DNA of 8,071 bases from an uncultured Bryobacteraceae bacterium (GTDB lineage: Bacteria; Acidobacteriota; Terriglobia; Bryobacterales; Bryobacteraceae). The DNA is taken from the NCBI GenBank assembly GCA_937921835.1, contig CAKZVG010000654.1, positions 1 to 8,071 of the forward strand, read 5' to 3'. Positions 1-7,086 of the stretch are shown here, piece after piece (position 1 is the first letter of the stretch; each line of letters starts with the position of its first letter). The position numbers were made by a program, and so were the translations under genes. The notes below the pieces were generated by a model that did not search any database, was not told the origin of the DNA, and was given only the letters and a program-made list of their open reading frames with translations.

Positions 1-2
1 GC

Positions 3-2174
3 TTCTTCCTGCGCGTTCACTACGACTTCTGGGAGGAACACAAACAGCGCCGCTTCGACACCGACCCGCTGATTCAGGGCATCGTGTTGAACCGCATCAA
101 CCGCGGCGCGGCGCTCGACGACGTCATCCTGCTGGGACCCAACCTGGTGCTGAACGTGCGCTATGGCATCACGCAGCAGGAGTTCCCGGAGTACCGCGAG
201 AGCCGCGGCACGGACCTCGCCGCGCTGGGCTTCTCCGCGGAGCTGACGCGGCTGATCGATCCCGCGCGCGCCACCATCCCGCGCGTGACGCCCTCCAATT
301 ATTCCCCCTATTCCACCTGGGAGAAGGGCGACGGCACCAACACCAGCCTGACGCACAACGCCAACGCCACCATGAGCACGCAGCGCGGCGCGCACTCGCT
401 GCGCTGGGGCGCCGATTTCCGCGTCTACCGCGCCTTCGAGAACCGTTTCGCGCTGGAGACGTCGCCGCAACTCAACTTCGCCCAGACCTACACGCGCGGT
501 CCCAACGACAATTCCGCCGTTTCGCCCAAGGGCCAGGACCTGGCGTCGATGCTGCTCGGGATTCCGACCGGCGGTTCGATGGAGCGCCCGGCGACGTTCG
601 CGCTTCAGAACCTGTACTTCGGCGCGTTCCTCCAGGATGATCTGAAGCTGACGCGGCGGCTGACGGTCAATCTCGGGCTGCGCTACGAGATCGAGTCGCC
701 GCTGACGGAGCGCTTCGATCGCCTGGTGGCGGGCTACGCCTTCGATACACCCAACCCGATCGACGCGCAGGCGCGCGCCAACTACGCCCGCTCGCCGATC
801 GCGGAGATTTCCCCGGCGGAGTTCCGTGCCATGGGCGGCATACTGTTTGCCGGCGAGACCGAGGCCGGCCGCAGTCCCTTCCGCACCGAGAAGAACAACC
901 TGCTGCCGCGCATCGGCCTCGCTTGGGCCGTGAATTCCAAGACCACCGTCCGCACCGGGTACGGAATCTACTACGGGACCATCGGCGTCAACGGTACCGA
1001 TCCGCAGCAGTACGGCTTCTCGCAGGCTACCCCGATTCAGTCCTCGCTCGACAGCGGCCAGACGTACCAGGCTACGGTTTCAAACCCGTTTCCCGGCGGA
1101 TTGCTCGAACCGCCCGGACGCTCCGGCGGGCTGCGAACCTACCTGAGCCAAGCCATCGTCTACCACAACCTGAACCGCAAGCAGCCCTACTCGCAGCGCT
1201 GGACTTTCGGCGTGCAGCGCACGCTGCCGCTCGATTTCATGGCCGAGGCGTCCTATGTGGGCAACCGTGGAACGCGTCTGGGCGTGAACCGGCAGGTGAA
1301 CCCGGTTCCGCGGCAGTATCTCAGCACCGAGCCCATCCGCGACCAGGCGGTGATCAGTTTTCTGGGTGAGGTGTTCAATAACCCGTTCTACGGCCTCGGC
1401 CCGTTCTACACCCGCACCATCACGCGCGCCAACATGCTGCGGCCGTACCCCCACTTCGGCAGCATCACCACCGAGGAGCCGGCGGGCTACAACTGGTACC
1501 ACTCGCTCCAGATCCGCGCCGCGCGGCGCCTGCGTTCCTTCACCTCGACCTTCGGTTACGCCTTCTCGAAACTGATGGACGCCACAAGCTTCCTGAACGA
1601 GACCGACCCGCTGCCCTATGAGGTGATTTCCCCTTCCCACCGCCCGCACCGCCTGACCGCCAGCGGCGTGTGGGAAGTGCCGGTGGGGCACGGGCGGCGC
1701 TACCTGCGCCAGATGCCCGCCGCGGGACAACTTCTGCTGGGAGGGTGGCAGCTCAGCGCGATTGTCATCCGGCAAGCCGGTCCGCCGCTGGCCTTCGGCA
1801 ACATCCCCTTCGCCGGCAACATCAAGGACATTCCGCTGCCCAAGTCCCAGCGCAACGTGGACCGCTGGTTCAACACCGAGGCCGGCTTCTTCACCAGCAC
1901 GGCGTTCAGCCTGGCTTCGAACATCCGCGCGTTTCCGCCCTACTTCGCAAGCGTGACGGCCGACGGCCAGGCGAAATGGGATCTCTCGCTGACGAAATCC
2001 TTCCGGCTGCGGGAGGACTCCACCCTGCGCTTCCGGGCGCAGTGTTTCAACCTGATGAACCACGCCAACTTTGCCCCGCCCAACACGGCCCCGACCAACA
2101 CCGCGTTTGGGCGCATCACGGGCACGCGCAGCAGGCCGCGGACCCTCCAGTTTTCGCTGAACCTGTCGTTCTGA
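3..2174 (+). CDS. Oar-like TonB-dependent receptor, C-terminal part (5' end outside window)
   Basis: Outer-membrane beta-barrel receptor of the Oar-like family, expected to bind or import a large ligand using TonB energy. The frame is open from base 3, so the GTG at 84 is an internal valine and not the start. About 723 residues are visible. Complete relatives run to about 1,100-1,200, so the signal peptide, carboxypeptidase-regulatory domain and plug must lie upstream. Visible family landmarks, in order, are FGAFLQDD followed by RRLTVNLGLRYE (about 619-690), NLLPRIGLAW (about 897-930), QPYSQRW and ASYVGNRGTRL (about 1180-1280), LRPYPHFG (about 1438-1461), WYHSLQ (about 1494-1511), PHRLTASGVWEVPVG (about 1645-1689) and a late FNLMNHANF strand (about 2046-2072). 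The chain ends NLSF, with the terminal phenylalanine typical of barrel insertion by BAM. No catalytic residues are expected. The ligand cannot be predicted. The family assignment is firm; the role as transporter rather than surface binding protein is inferred. Confidence 0.9.
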   Translation, partial: FFLRVHYDFWEEHKQRRFDTDPLIQGIVLNRINRGAALDDVILLGPNLVLNVRYGITQQEFPEYRESRGTDLAALGFSAELTRLIDPARATIPRVTPSNYSPYSTWEKGDGTNTSLTHNANATMSTQRGAHSLRWGADFRVYRAFENRFALETSPQLNFAQTYTRGPNDNSAVSPKGQDLASMLLGIPTGGSMERPATFALQNLYFGAFLQDDLKLTRRLTVNLGLRYEIESPLTERFDRLVAGYAFDTPNPIDAQARANYARSPIAEISPAEFRAMGGILFAGETEAGRSPFRTEKNNLLPRIGLAWAVNSKTTVRTGYGIYYGTIGVNGTDPQQYGFSQATPIQSSLDSGQTYQATVSNPFPGGLLEPPGRSGGLRTYLSQAIVYHNLNRKQPYSQRWTFGVQRTLPLDFMAEASYVGNRGTRLGVNRQVNPVPRQYLSTEPIRDQAVISFLGEVFNNPFYGLGPFYTRTITRANMLRPYPHFGSITTEEPAGYNWYHSLQIRAARRLRSFTSTFGYAFSKLMDATSFLNETDPLPYEVISPSHRPHRLTASGVWEVPVGHGRRYLRQMPAAGQLLLGGWQLSAIVIRQAGPPLAFGNIPFAGNIKDIPLPKSQRNVDRWFNTEAGFFTSTAFSLASNIRAFPPYFASVTADGQAKWDLSLTKSFRLREDSTLRFRAQCFNLMNHANFAPPNTAPTNTAFGRITGTRSRPRTLQFSLNLSF

Positions 2175-2182
2175 AGCGCCTT

Positions 2183-2199
2183 GTTTCACCTGTTGAAAC
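2183..2199. promoter_or_regulatory. Inverted repeat, possible operator or small hairpin
   Basis: GTTTCA-CCTGT-TGAAAC is a perfect 6-base inverted repeat with a 5-base centre. It begins 8 bases after the stop of the first receptor gene and ends 10 bases before the -35 box of the next gene's candidate promoter. That position suits a regulator binding site. It could instead be a weak hairpin after the upstream gene, but there is no T-tract. The regulator is unknown, and a 6-base arm can occur by chance. Confidence 0.35.
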
Positions 2200-2209
2200 C
2201 AGGCGCGCC

Positions 2210-2250
2210 TTGACGCCCGGCGGCTGGCGAGAGTAGTATCTTGGTGGAGG
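2210..2250 (+). promoter_or_regulatory. Sigma-70-type promoter and ribosome binding site for the receptor-GH16 operon
   Basis: TTGACG (2210-2215) and TAGTAT (2234-2239) are separated by 18 bases, close to the consensus -35/-10 arrangement. The AT-rich -10 stands out in a GC-rich neighbourhood. GGAGG (2246-2250) follows and lies 12 bases before the ATG at 2263, a rather long spacing. If transcription starts about 7 bases after the -10, the leader would begin at about the GGAGG, which is unusually short. Either the real start is slightly earlier or translation starts from a near-leaderless message. The promoter call is by consensus match only. Confidence 0.5.
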
Positions 2251-2262
2251 TCTCGAAACCCA

Positions 2263-5200
2263 ATGACTCACCGCGGCTTGGCGATGCTCGTTTTTCTCTT
2301 TGTGGCCACGCATGGCGTGGCGCAGTTGAATCGTGGGACCATTACGGGAAACGTAACGGATGCCAGTGGGGCTGCGGTGCCGGGCGCGCCGGTGTCGGTC
2401 CGCAGCACTCAAACCAACGCTCTCTACAAAACCGAAACGACGGCCACCGGGCAGTACACCATGCCGAACCTGCCGCAGGGCGCCTACCAGGTGACGATCG
2501 AGATGAGCGGCTTCAAGAAGTTCGTTTCGCCGAACGTGGATCTGCGCGCCACCGACGTGCTGCGGATCGACGCGGTCTTGGAGGTCGGGGCGCTGACGGA
2601 AACCGTCGAGATCACGGCGCAGGTGTCGCGCGTGCAGACTGATTCCCCCCAGGTGGGGACTTCGCTCGCCAACACCAACATCATCGACCTGCCCTTGAGC
2701 TTCGCCGGCGGACGCTCGCCGGAGGCGTTCGCGTTCCGGTTGACGCCCGGCGTGGCGGGCAGTTCCTGGGCCTCCCACATCAACGGCTCGACGACGGCGT
2801 CGAAGGAGGTGCTGCTCGACGGCGCCAGCGTGAGCACCTACCGTTCGGGCCATTTCGGCGAGTCCTCGGTGTCGCTGGAGTCGGTGGCGGAGTTCCGGAT
2901 TCAGACCAGCGGCATGTCGGCCGAGTTTGGGCGAATGCAAGCGGGCGTGTTTAACTTCGTGATGAAGTCGGGCGGCAACCGCGTTCACGGCAGCGCCTTC
3001 GGAGCGTTGCGCAACGAGGCGCTGAACGCGAATTCGTTCGCCAACAACGCGCGCGGAGTGAAGCGCCCGCTCGACCGGCGGCAGAACGCGGCCGGGTCCT
3101 TCGGCGGCCCGGTCTACCTGCCCAAGCTCTACGACGGGCGCGACCGGACCTTCTTCTATGTCACCTATGAACGCTACCGTGACCGCGCGCTCGGTTTCGG
3201 CTCGCCAAACCGCACCGTGCCGCTGCCGGAGTTCTACGAAGGCGACTTCAGCCGCCTGCTCGGACCGGCCATCCCCGCCCGGGATGCCCTGAACCGCCAG
3301 GTGCTCCGGGGCGCTATCTATGATCCGCTCACCTTTTCGCAGCTTCCCGACGGGCGCTGGATCGGGGAAATGTTCCCCGGCAATGTGGTGCCGAGGTCAC
3401 GATTCAGCCAGGTGTCGCGGCGGCTCAACGAGATCGCGAAGAAACACTACCTGCCCACGGTCCGGGACGCCAGCGGACAGATCGCACTGCAAAACAACAG
3501 CTTCTTCCCCACCAGCAACATCCCGATCTTCGACCAGCACCAGTTCTCGGTGAAGGCGGATCAGATCATCGACGACATGCGCAAGCTGACCGGCTCGCTG
3601 AGCGTGACCAGCCGGCCCAGGCTCCTGCTGGACGCGGGCGGCATGTGGGACATGAACGACCCCGAGGGCGGGCCGCTTTCGAAGGCCCGCCGGCAGCGGG
3701 TCAAGTCCTACCTGGCGCGTATCGCCTACGATTGGACCATCACGCCGCTCTTGCTGGTGAACGTCAACGCCTCCTACAACCGGATGGAGAATCCCAACCG
3801 CAGTGTGCACGTGGGCGTGGACGGCGCCAAGGAGTTGGGCATCAAGAACCTCAGCACCAACGGCTATCCGGTGGTGAACTGGGGCGGCGGACCTTTCGTC
3901 AGCCTGGCGACCCCGGGCGATCCCCAGAACAATCTTTCAGTCTATGGTGGCAACGGCATTGTGGCGACATTCAGTTGGGCCAGGGGGCGCCACTTTCTGA
4001 AGTGGGGCTTCGATCACCGCCGCAACCTGTTGAACTCGAGGGACAGTGCGGGCGGCGTGCTGAATTTCGCCGCGCGGGCGACGGCGATCCCGAATACGAC
4101 ATTTTCCGGCACGCAGACCGGCTACTCGTTCGCCAGTTACCTGCTGGGAACCGTTGACAGCGCCGGTCTTGGCGCCCCACTGGGTCTCGGGGGCCGGCGC
4201 AGGTACTACGGAGCCTTTCTACAGGATGACTTCAAAGTAACCCCCCGGCTCACTTTGAACCTCGGTCTGCGCTGGGAGTTCCAGCCGCCCTTCGTGGAGG
4301 TGGCCGATCGGATGGCCAGTTGGAGCCCGGCCAAGCGCGACCCGGAGAGCGGCTATTTAGGGGCCTACGAATTCGCGGGGAACTGCGACGGCTGCACCGG
4401 AAAACGGTATTTCGGCCAGCGCCGCTTCCGGGATTTCGGGCCGCGCCTGGGCTTGGTCTGGCAGATTCTGCCTTCCTGGACCGTCAGGGCCGCCTACGGG
4501 ATTTTCTTTGAGGGCGACCTGTTCAACGCCTCCTCGGCGATTCCCGGCGCCAGTTCGTTTCCGTGGCGAGGAAGCTACGCGCTCAGCGCGGACCCGGTCC
4601 GGCCGTGGGCGGGCATATTCAACTGGGACGCCGGCTTCCCTCTCGACCGCTATCTGCCCCCGTCCTTCGACGTTTCGCGCGCCAACCGGGGCGGCAGCCC
4701 GGCCATGATCGATCCGGCCTACGGAACCAATCCGTATACCCAGCAGTGGAACCTCAACCTTCAGCGCCAGCTTACCCGTACAATACTGCTCGACGTCGGT
4801 TACGTCGGCAACAAGACCACCGGCATCAAGAACAATTCGCTGGCGCGCTTGAATCAGTTACCCGCCTCGGTGTTGACTACCTATGGCCCGAGCCTGCCGA
4901 GAGCGGTTCGAAACGCCCAGGAAGCGGCCGCGAATGGAGTGCGGTATCCTTTCGCTGGTTACTCAGGAACCGTAGCTGGAGCGCTAAGGGAGTTCCCGCA
5001 GTTACAGGGGTTGGCGACGGTTTCCCCGTATGCTGCGCCGCTCGGTTTTTCGACCTATCACTCCTTGCAAGTGACCGTGGACAAACAACTCGCCAGCGGC
5101 GTCAGCTTATATGCGAACTACGTGTGGTCCAAGACTCTCAGTAACACCGAGTCGTCTGTCCCGGGCGATAACCCGGGCCCGCTCGATTACTACAATCTGC

Positions 5201-5808
5201 GGCTTGAAAAGACTCCCGCTTCGTTCGATCTGCCACACATGTTCAAGGCCTATGGCCAGTGGGACTTGCCGGTGGGTAAGAGCCGCAAGTGGGCGCCCGG
5301 ATCACGCTGGCTGGATGCGGTGATCGGGGGCTGGTCCTGGTCGGCGATCGTCAACTACTATAGCGGCGGGCCGATGGGCTTCGGGGGCGCCTCCAGTCCC
5401 ATGCCGAACGGCTGGAACGGAGGACAGCGCCCCAATGTCGCGGCGGGCGCCCTCGGGGTTTCCGGATTCCGCAAGGGCAACTTCAACTTCGCGGACATCC
5501 GCGCGCCTGAAAACACCTATCTGAACACGGCGCAGTTCTCCGACCCGCCGCCTCTGACGCTGGGGACCGCCGCGCCGCGGTACACCATCATCCGCGGGTT
5601 CGGCACCATCAGCGAGGACATGGGATTGCTCAAGAACTTCCGGCTGGCCGAAGGCAGCCGGGTGCAAATCCGCGCGGAGTTGCTCAACGTGTTTAACCGG
5701 CACCAGCTTGGCGGCATCAACACCAGCGTCACCAACGCGCTGTTCGGCCAGGTGACCAGCGTGAGCGGAAACCGGAGCGTCCAGATCGTCGCGCGGGTGG
5801 ACTTCTAG
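2263..5808 (+). CDS. Oar-like TonB-dependent receptor with carboxypeptidase-regulatory domain
   Basis: Complete 1,181-residue outer-membrane receptor, the usual length for this family. Residues 1-20 form a signal peptide with a hydrophobic core (LVFLFVA) and a GVA|Q cleavage site. Residues about 24-104 are a carboxypeptidase-regulatory-like beta-sandwich (GTITGNVTDASGAAVPGA, then GQYTMPNLPQGAYQV). A plug domain follows at about 125-237, ending with SAEFGRMQAGVFNF and KSGGNRVHGS. The rest is barrel, with GGPVYLPKLYDGR at 281-293, FLQDDFKVTPRLTLNLGLRWE, FGPRLGLVW, NPYTQQWNLNLQR, STYHSLQ and a terminal VDF. No clear TonB box is seen. The ATG at 2263 is preferred because it has GGAGG upstream; the in-frame ATG at 2284 (residue 8) would shorten the n-region. 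The gene is followed after 18 bases by the GH16 gene, so the likely ligand is a polysaccharide or its fragments. No SusD-like gene is present. A CxxC pair (C708, C711) lies in a loop. Surface adhesion or protein secretion are possible alternative roles, since Oar-like proteins are not all importers. Confidence 0.93.
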   Translation: MTHRGLAMLVFLFVATHGVAQLNRGTITGNVTDASGAAVPGAPVSVRSTQTNALYKTETTATGQYTMPNLPQGAYQVTIEMSGFKKFVSPNVDLRATDVLRIDAVLEVGALTETVEITAQVSRVQTDSPQVGTSLANTNIIDLPLSFAGGRSPEAFAFRLTPGVAGSSWASHINGSTTASKEVLLDGASVSTYRSGHFGESSVSLESVAEFRIQTSGMSAEFGRMQAGVFNFVMKSGGNRVHGSAFGALRNEALNANSFANNARGVKRPLDRRQNAAGSFGGPVYLPKLYDGRDRTFFYVTYERYRDRALGFGSPNRTVPLPEFYEGDFSRLLGPAIPARDALNRQVLRGAIYDPLTFSQLPDGRWIGEMFPGNVVPRSRFSQVSRRLNEIAKKHYLPTVRDASGQIALQNNSFFPTSNIPIFDQHQFSVKADQIIDDMRKLTGSLSVTSRPRLLLDAGGMWDMNDPEGGPLSKARRQRVKSYLARIAYDWTITPLLLVNVNASYNRMENPNRSVHVGVDGAKELGIKNLSTNGYPVVNWGGGPFVSLATPGDPQNNLSVYGGNGIVATFSWARGRHFLKWGFDHRRNLLNSRDSAGGVLNFAARATAIPNTTFSGTQTGYSFASYLLGTVDSAGLGAPLGLGGRRRYYGAFLQDDFKVTPRLTLNLGLRWEFQPPFVEVADRMASWSPAKRDPESGYLGAYEFAGNCDGCTGKRYFGQRRFRDFGPRLGLVWQILPSWTVRAAYGIFFEGDLFNASSAIPGASSFPWRGSYALSADPVRPWAGIFNWDAGFPLDRYLPPSFDVSRANRGGSPAMIDPAYGTNPYTQQWNLNLQRQLTRTILLDVGYVGNKTTGIKNNSLARLNQLPASVLTTYGPSLPRAVRNAQEAAANGVRYPFAGYSGTVAGALREFPQLQGLATVSPYAAPLGFSTYHSLQVTVDKQLASGVSLYANYVWSKTLSNTESSVPGDNPGPLDYYNLRLEKTPASFDLPHMFKAYGQWDLPVGKSRKWAPGSRWLDAVIGGWSWSAIVNYYSGGPMGFGGASSPMPNGWNGGQRPNVAAGALGVSGFRKGNFNFADIRAPENTYLNTAQFSDPPPLTLGTAAPRYTIIRGFGTISEDMGLLKNFRLAEGSRVQIRAELLNVFNRHQLGGINTSVTNALFGQVTSVSGNRSVQIVARVDF

Positions 5809-5826
5809 CCGGGGCCGGGTGACACG

Positions 5827-6663
5827 ATGCGACCGTTTGCGCTTGCCCTCACCGCCGCTTTTCTGCTGGCGCCCGCCGCGGCCCCGCAGGATGTTGACGG
5901 ATGGAAGCTGGTGTGGTCCGACGAATTCGACCAGGACGGCCCGCCCGATCCGGCGAAGTGGACTTACGAAACGGGCTTCGTCAGAAACGAAGAGTTGCAG
6001 TGGTACCAGCCCGCGAATGCCTGGTGCGAGGGCGGCCTGCTGATCATCGAAGGCCGCCGGGAGCGGATCGCGAATCCGCACTTCGCCCCGGGCAGCGGGA
6101 ACTGGCGAACCAGCCGCGAATACGCCGAATACACCTCGGCGAGCGTCACCACGCGCGGAATGCATGCCTGGCGATACGGCCGCTTCGAGATGCGGGGCCG
6201 GATCGACACACGCCCCGGTCTCTGGCCGGCTTTCTGGACGCTCGGCGTCGAGGGCCGCTGGCCGCATAACGGAGAGGTGGACATCATGGAGTACTACCGG
6301 GGCGTGCTGCTCGCGAACCTGATCTGGGCCGGTAGTCCCCGCACGCGTTCCGTCACCCGGCGCAAGCCCATTTCCTCCTTCGACGATCCGGACTGGTCGG
6401 CGAAGTTCCACGTCTGGCGGATGGATTGGGATGAGAACCGGATTGAGATCACGGTGGACGGACTGACGCTCAACGATACCAATCTGAACGGGACGTTAAA
6501 CCCGGACGGCGGCAATCCCTTCCGGCAGCCGCATTACATGATCCTGAACCTGGCCATCGGCGGCGGGCAGGGCGGCCCGCCTTCTCAGGGTCTGGCCGAT
6601 CCGTCCCAGACCGCGTTCCCGGCGCGCTTCGAAGTCGACTACGTGCGCGTCTACCAGAGGTAA
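5827..6663 (+). CDS. Secreted glycoside hydrolase family 16 (endo-beta-glucanase / laminarinase-like)
   Basis: Retaining endo-glycosidase of the GH16 beta-jelly-roll fold, probably cutting beta-1,3 or mixed-linkage glucan outside the inner membrane. The 278 residues open with a signal peptide (RPFALALTAAFLLAPAAA, cleavage near 17-21), then the GH16 start WKLVWSDEF (26-34) and NEELQWY (54-60). YTSASVTTRG (102-111) and YGRFEMRGRI (117-126) lead to LWPAFWTLG (132-140) and the catalytic motif EVDIME: E150 is the expected nucleophile, D152 the assistant and E155 the acid/base. FHVWRMDWDENRIEITVDG (194-212) and a closing FEVDYVRVYQ (268-277) are also typical. There is no carbohydrate-binding module and no lipoprotein cysteine. 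The ATG lies 18 bases after the receptor stop, with a weak GGGTGA (5817-5822), fitting translation coupled to the receptor in one operon. GH16 also includes agarases, carrageenases, porphyranases and transglycosylases, so the family is certain and the substrate is not. Confidence 0.92.
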   Translation: MRPFALALTAAFLLAPAAAPQDVDGWKLVWSDEFDQDGPPDPAKWTYETGFVRNEELQWYQPANAWCEGGLLIIEGRRERIANPHFAPGSGNWRTSREYAEYTSASVTTRGMHAWRYGRFEMRGRIDTRPGLWPAFWTLGVEGRWPHNGEVDIMEYYRGVLLANLIWAGSPRTRSVTRRKPISSFDDPDWSAKFHVWRMDWDENRIEITVDGLTLNDTNLNGTLNPDGGNPFRQPHYMILNLAIGGGQGGPPSQGLADPSQTAFPARFEVDYVRVYQR

Positions 6664-6690
6664 CGGGTGCATCGCCGGCGACGGTCCGGG

Positions 6691-6711
6691 GCCCAGGCGG
6701 CGGCCTGTGGC
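6691..6711. terminator. GC-rich hairpin between convergent genes, possible bidirectional terminator
   Basis: GCC-CAGGC-GGCG-GCCTG-T-GGC can fold into an 8-pair stem with a 4-base loop and one bulged T. It sits 27 bases after the GH16 stop and 26 bases after the stop of the convergent TPR gene, nearly centred in the 74-base gap. There is no T-tract on either strand, so it is not a classical intrinsic terminator. It could still protect 3' ends or slow both polymerases. Hairpins of this size are common in GC-rich DNA. Confidence 0.3.
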
Positions 6712-6737
6712 GCGGCTCTGAGCGGCGCGGAAACGCG

Positions 6738-7046
6738 CTAACCCAGCAAATCCAGCGCCGCCTGGATCTCGCCGCGGGCGTGGGCGTCGCCGCGCCGGGC
6801 GGCCGCTTCCAAGCCCTGCTGGTAGGTCTCGCGAGCCTCCTCCAGGCGGCCGAGCTTCTCAAGCGCCTGCCCGCAGTGGAAGTAGGCGTAGGCGTAATCG
6901 CGGTCCTGTCCGGCGAGGCGGCGGAACTCGGCCACGGCTTCTTCGAGCGCGCCGGCCTTGACGTACTCCATCGCCAGCCCGTAGCGGGCGAAGCTGTTGG
7001 CGGGGTCTTGCGCGAGCAGGTTCTTGAGCGCTTCCAGACGGTCCAT
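6738..7046 (-). CDS. Small tetratricopeptide (TPR) repeat protein
   Basis: This 102-residue helical protein has no signal peptide or membrane segment, so it is probably cytoplasmic and acts as a protein-interaction scaffold. After a short leading helix (DRLEALKNLLAQDP, 2-15), two TPR units can be seen. The first, about residues 18-51, includes ARYGLAMEYVKAGALEEAV. The second, about 52-85, includes YFHCGQALEKLGRLEEAR. A last helix follows (ARGEIQAALDLL, 90-101). Each unit shows the small/large alternation and the G-x-LEEA turn typical of TPR. The ATG at 7046 is the only reasonable start; its upstream sequence (AAGCTGAAG on the minus strand) is a poor ribosome binding site. The gene follows the mannonate dehydratase-like gene on the same strand after 40 bases, so the two may be co-transcribed. 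Nothing in the sequence shows its partner. Small two-repeat TPR proteins of this form look conserved in acidobacteria, from memory only. Confidence 0.8.
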   Translation of the reverse strand: MDRLEALKNLLAQDPANSFARYGLAMEYVKAGALEEAVAEFRRLAGQDRDYAYAYFHCGQALEKLGRLEEARETYQQGLEAAARRGDAHARGEIQAALDLLG

Positions 7047-7086
7047 CGGCTTCAGCTTAGCAGGCGCCGCCGCCCGGAAGCACGGC

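Noticed and set aside
84..2174. GTG at 84 as the start of the first receptor gene
   Set aside because: The frame is open upstream to base 3 and reads FFLRVHYDFWEEHKQ, which is typical receptor sequence, so the valine is internal and the gene is cut by the window edge.
1080..2189. Long minus-strand open frame of 369 codons opposite the first receptor gene
   Set aside because: It lies wholly antisense to well-conserved barrel sequence, its translation is rich in R, G, A and V with no recognisable domain, and long antisense frames are expected in GC-rich coding DNA.
2116..2988. Minus-strand open frame of 290 codons spanning the gap between the two receptor genes
   Set aside because: It runs antisense across the promoter region and the signal peptide of the second receptor. 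Its composition is typical of a shadow frame (many H, R, G) and no family is recognisable.
5160..5177. CCCGGG repeated with a 6-base spacer, looking like a hairpin
   Set aside because: It lies inside the receptor gene and is explained by codons for a PGDNPGP loop. Self-complementary CCCGGG is common at this GC content.
5302..6411. Minus-strand open frame of 369 codons opposite the receptor 3' end and GH16
   Set aside because: It is antisense to two firmly identified genes and has no recognisable domain.
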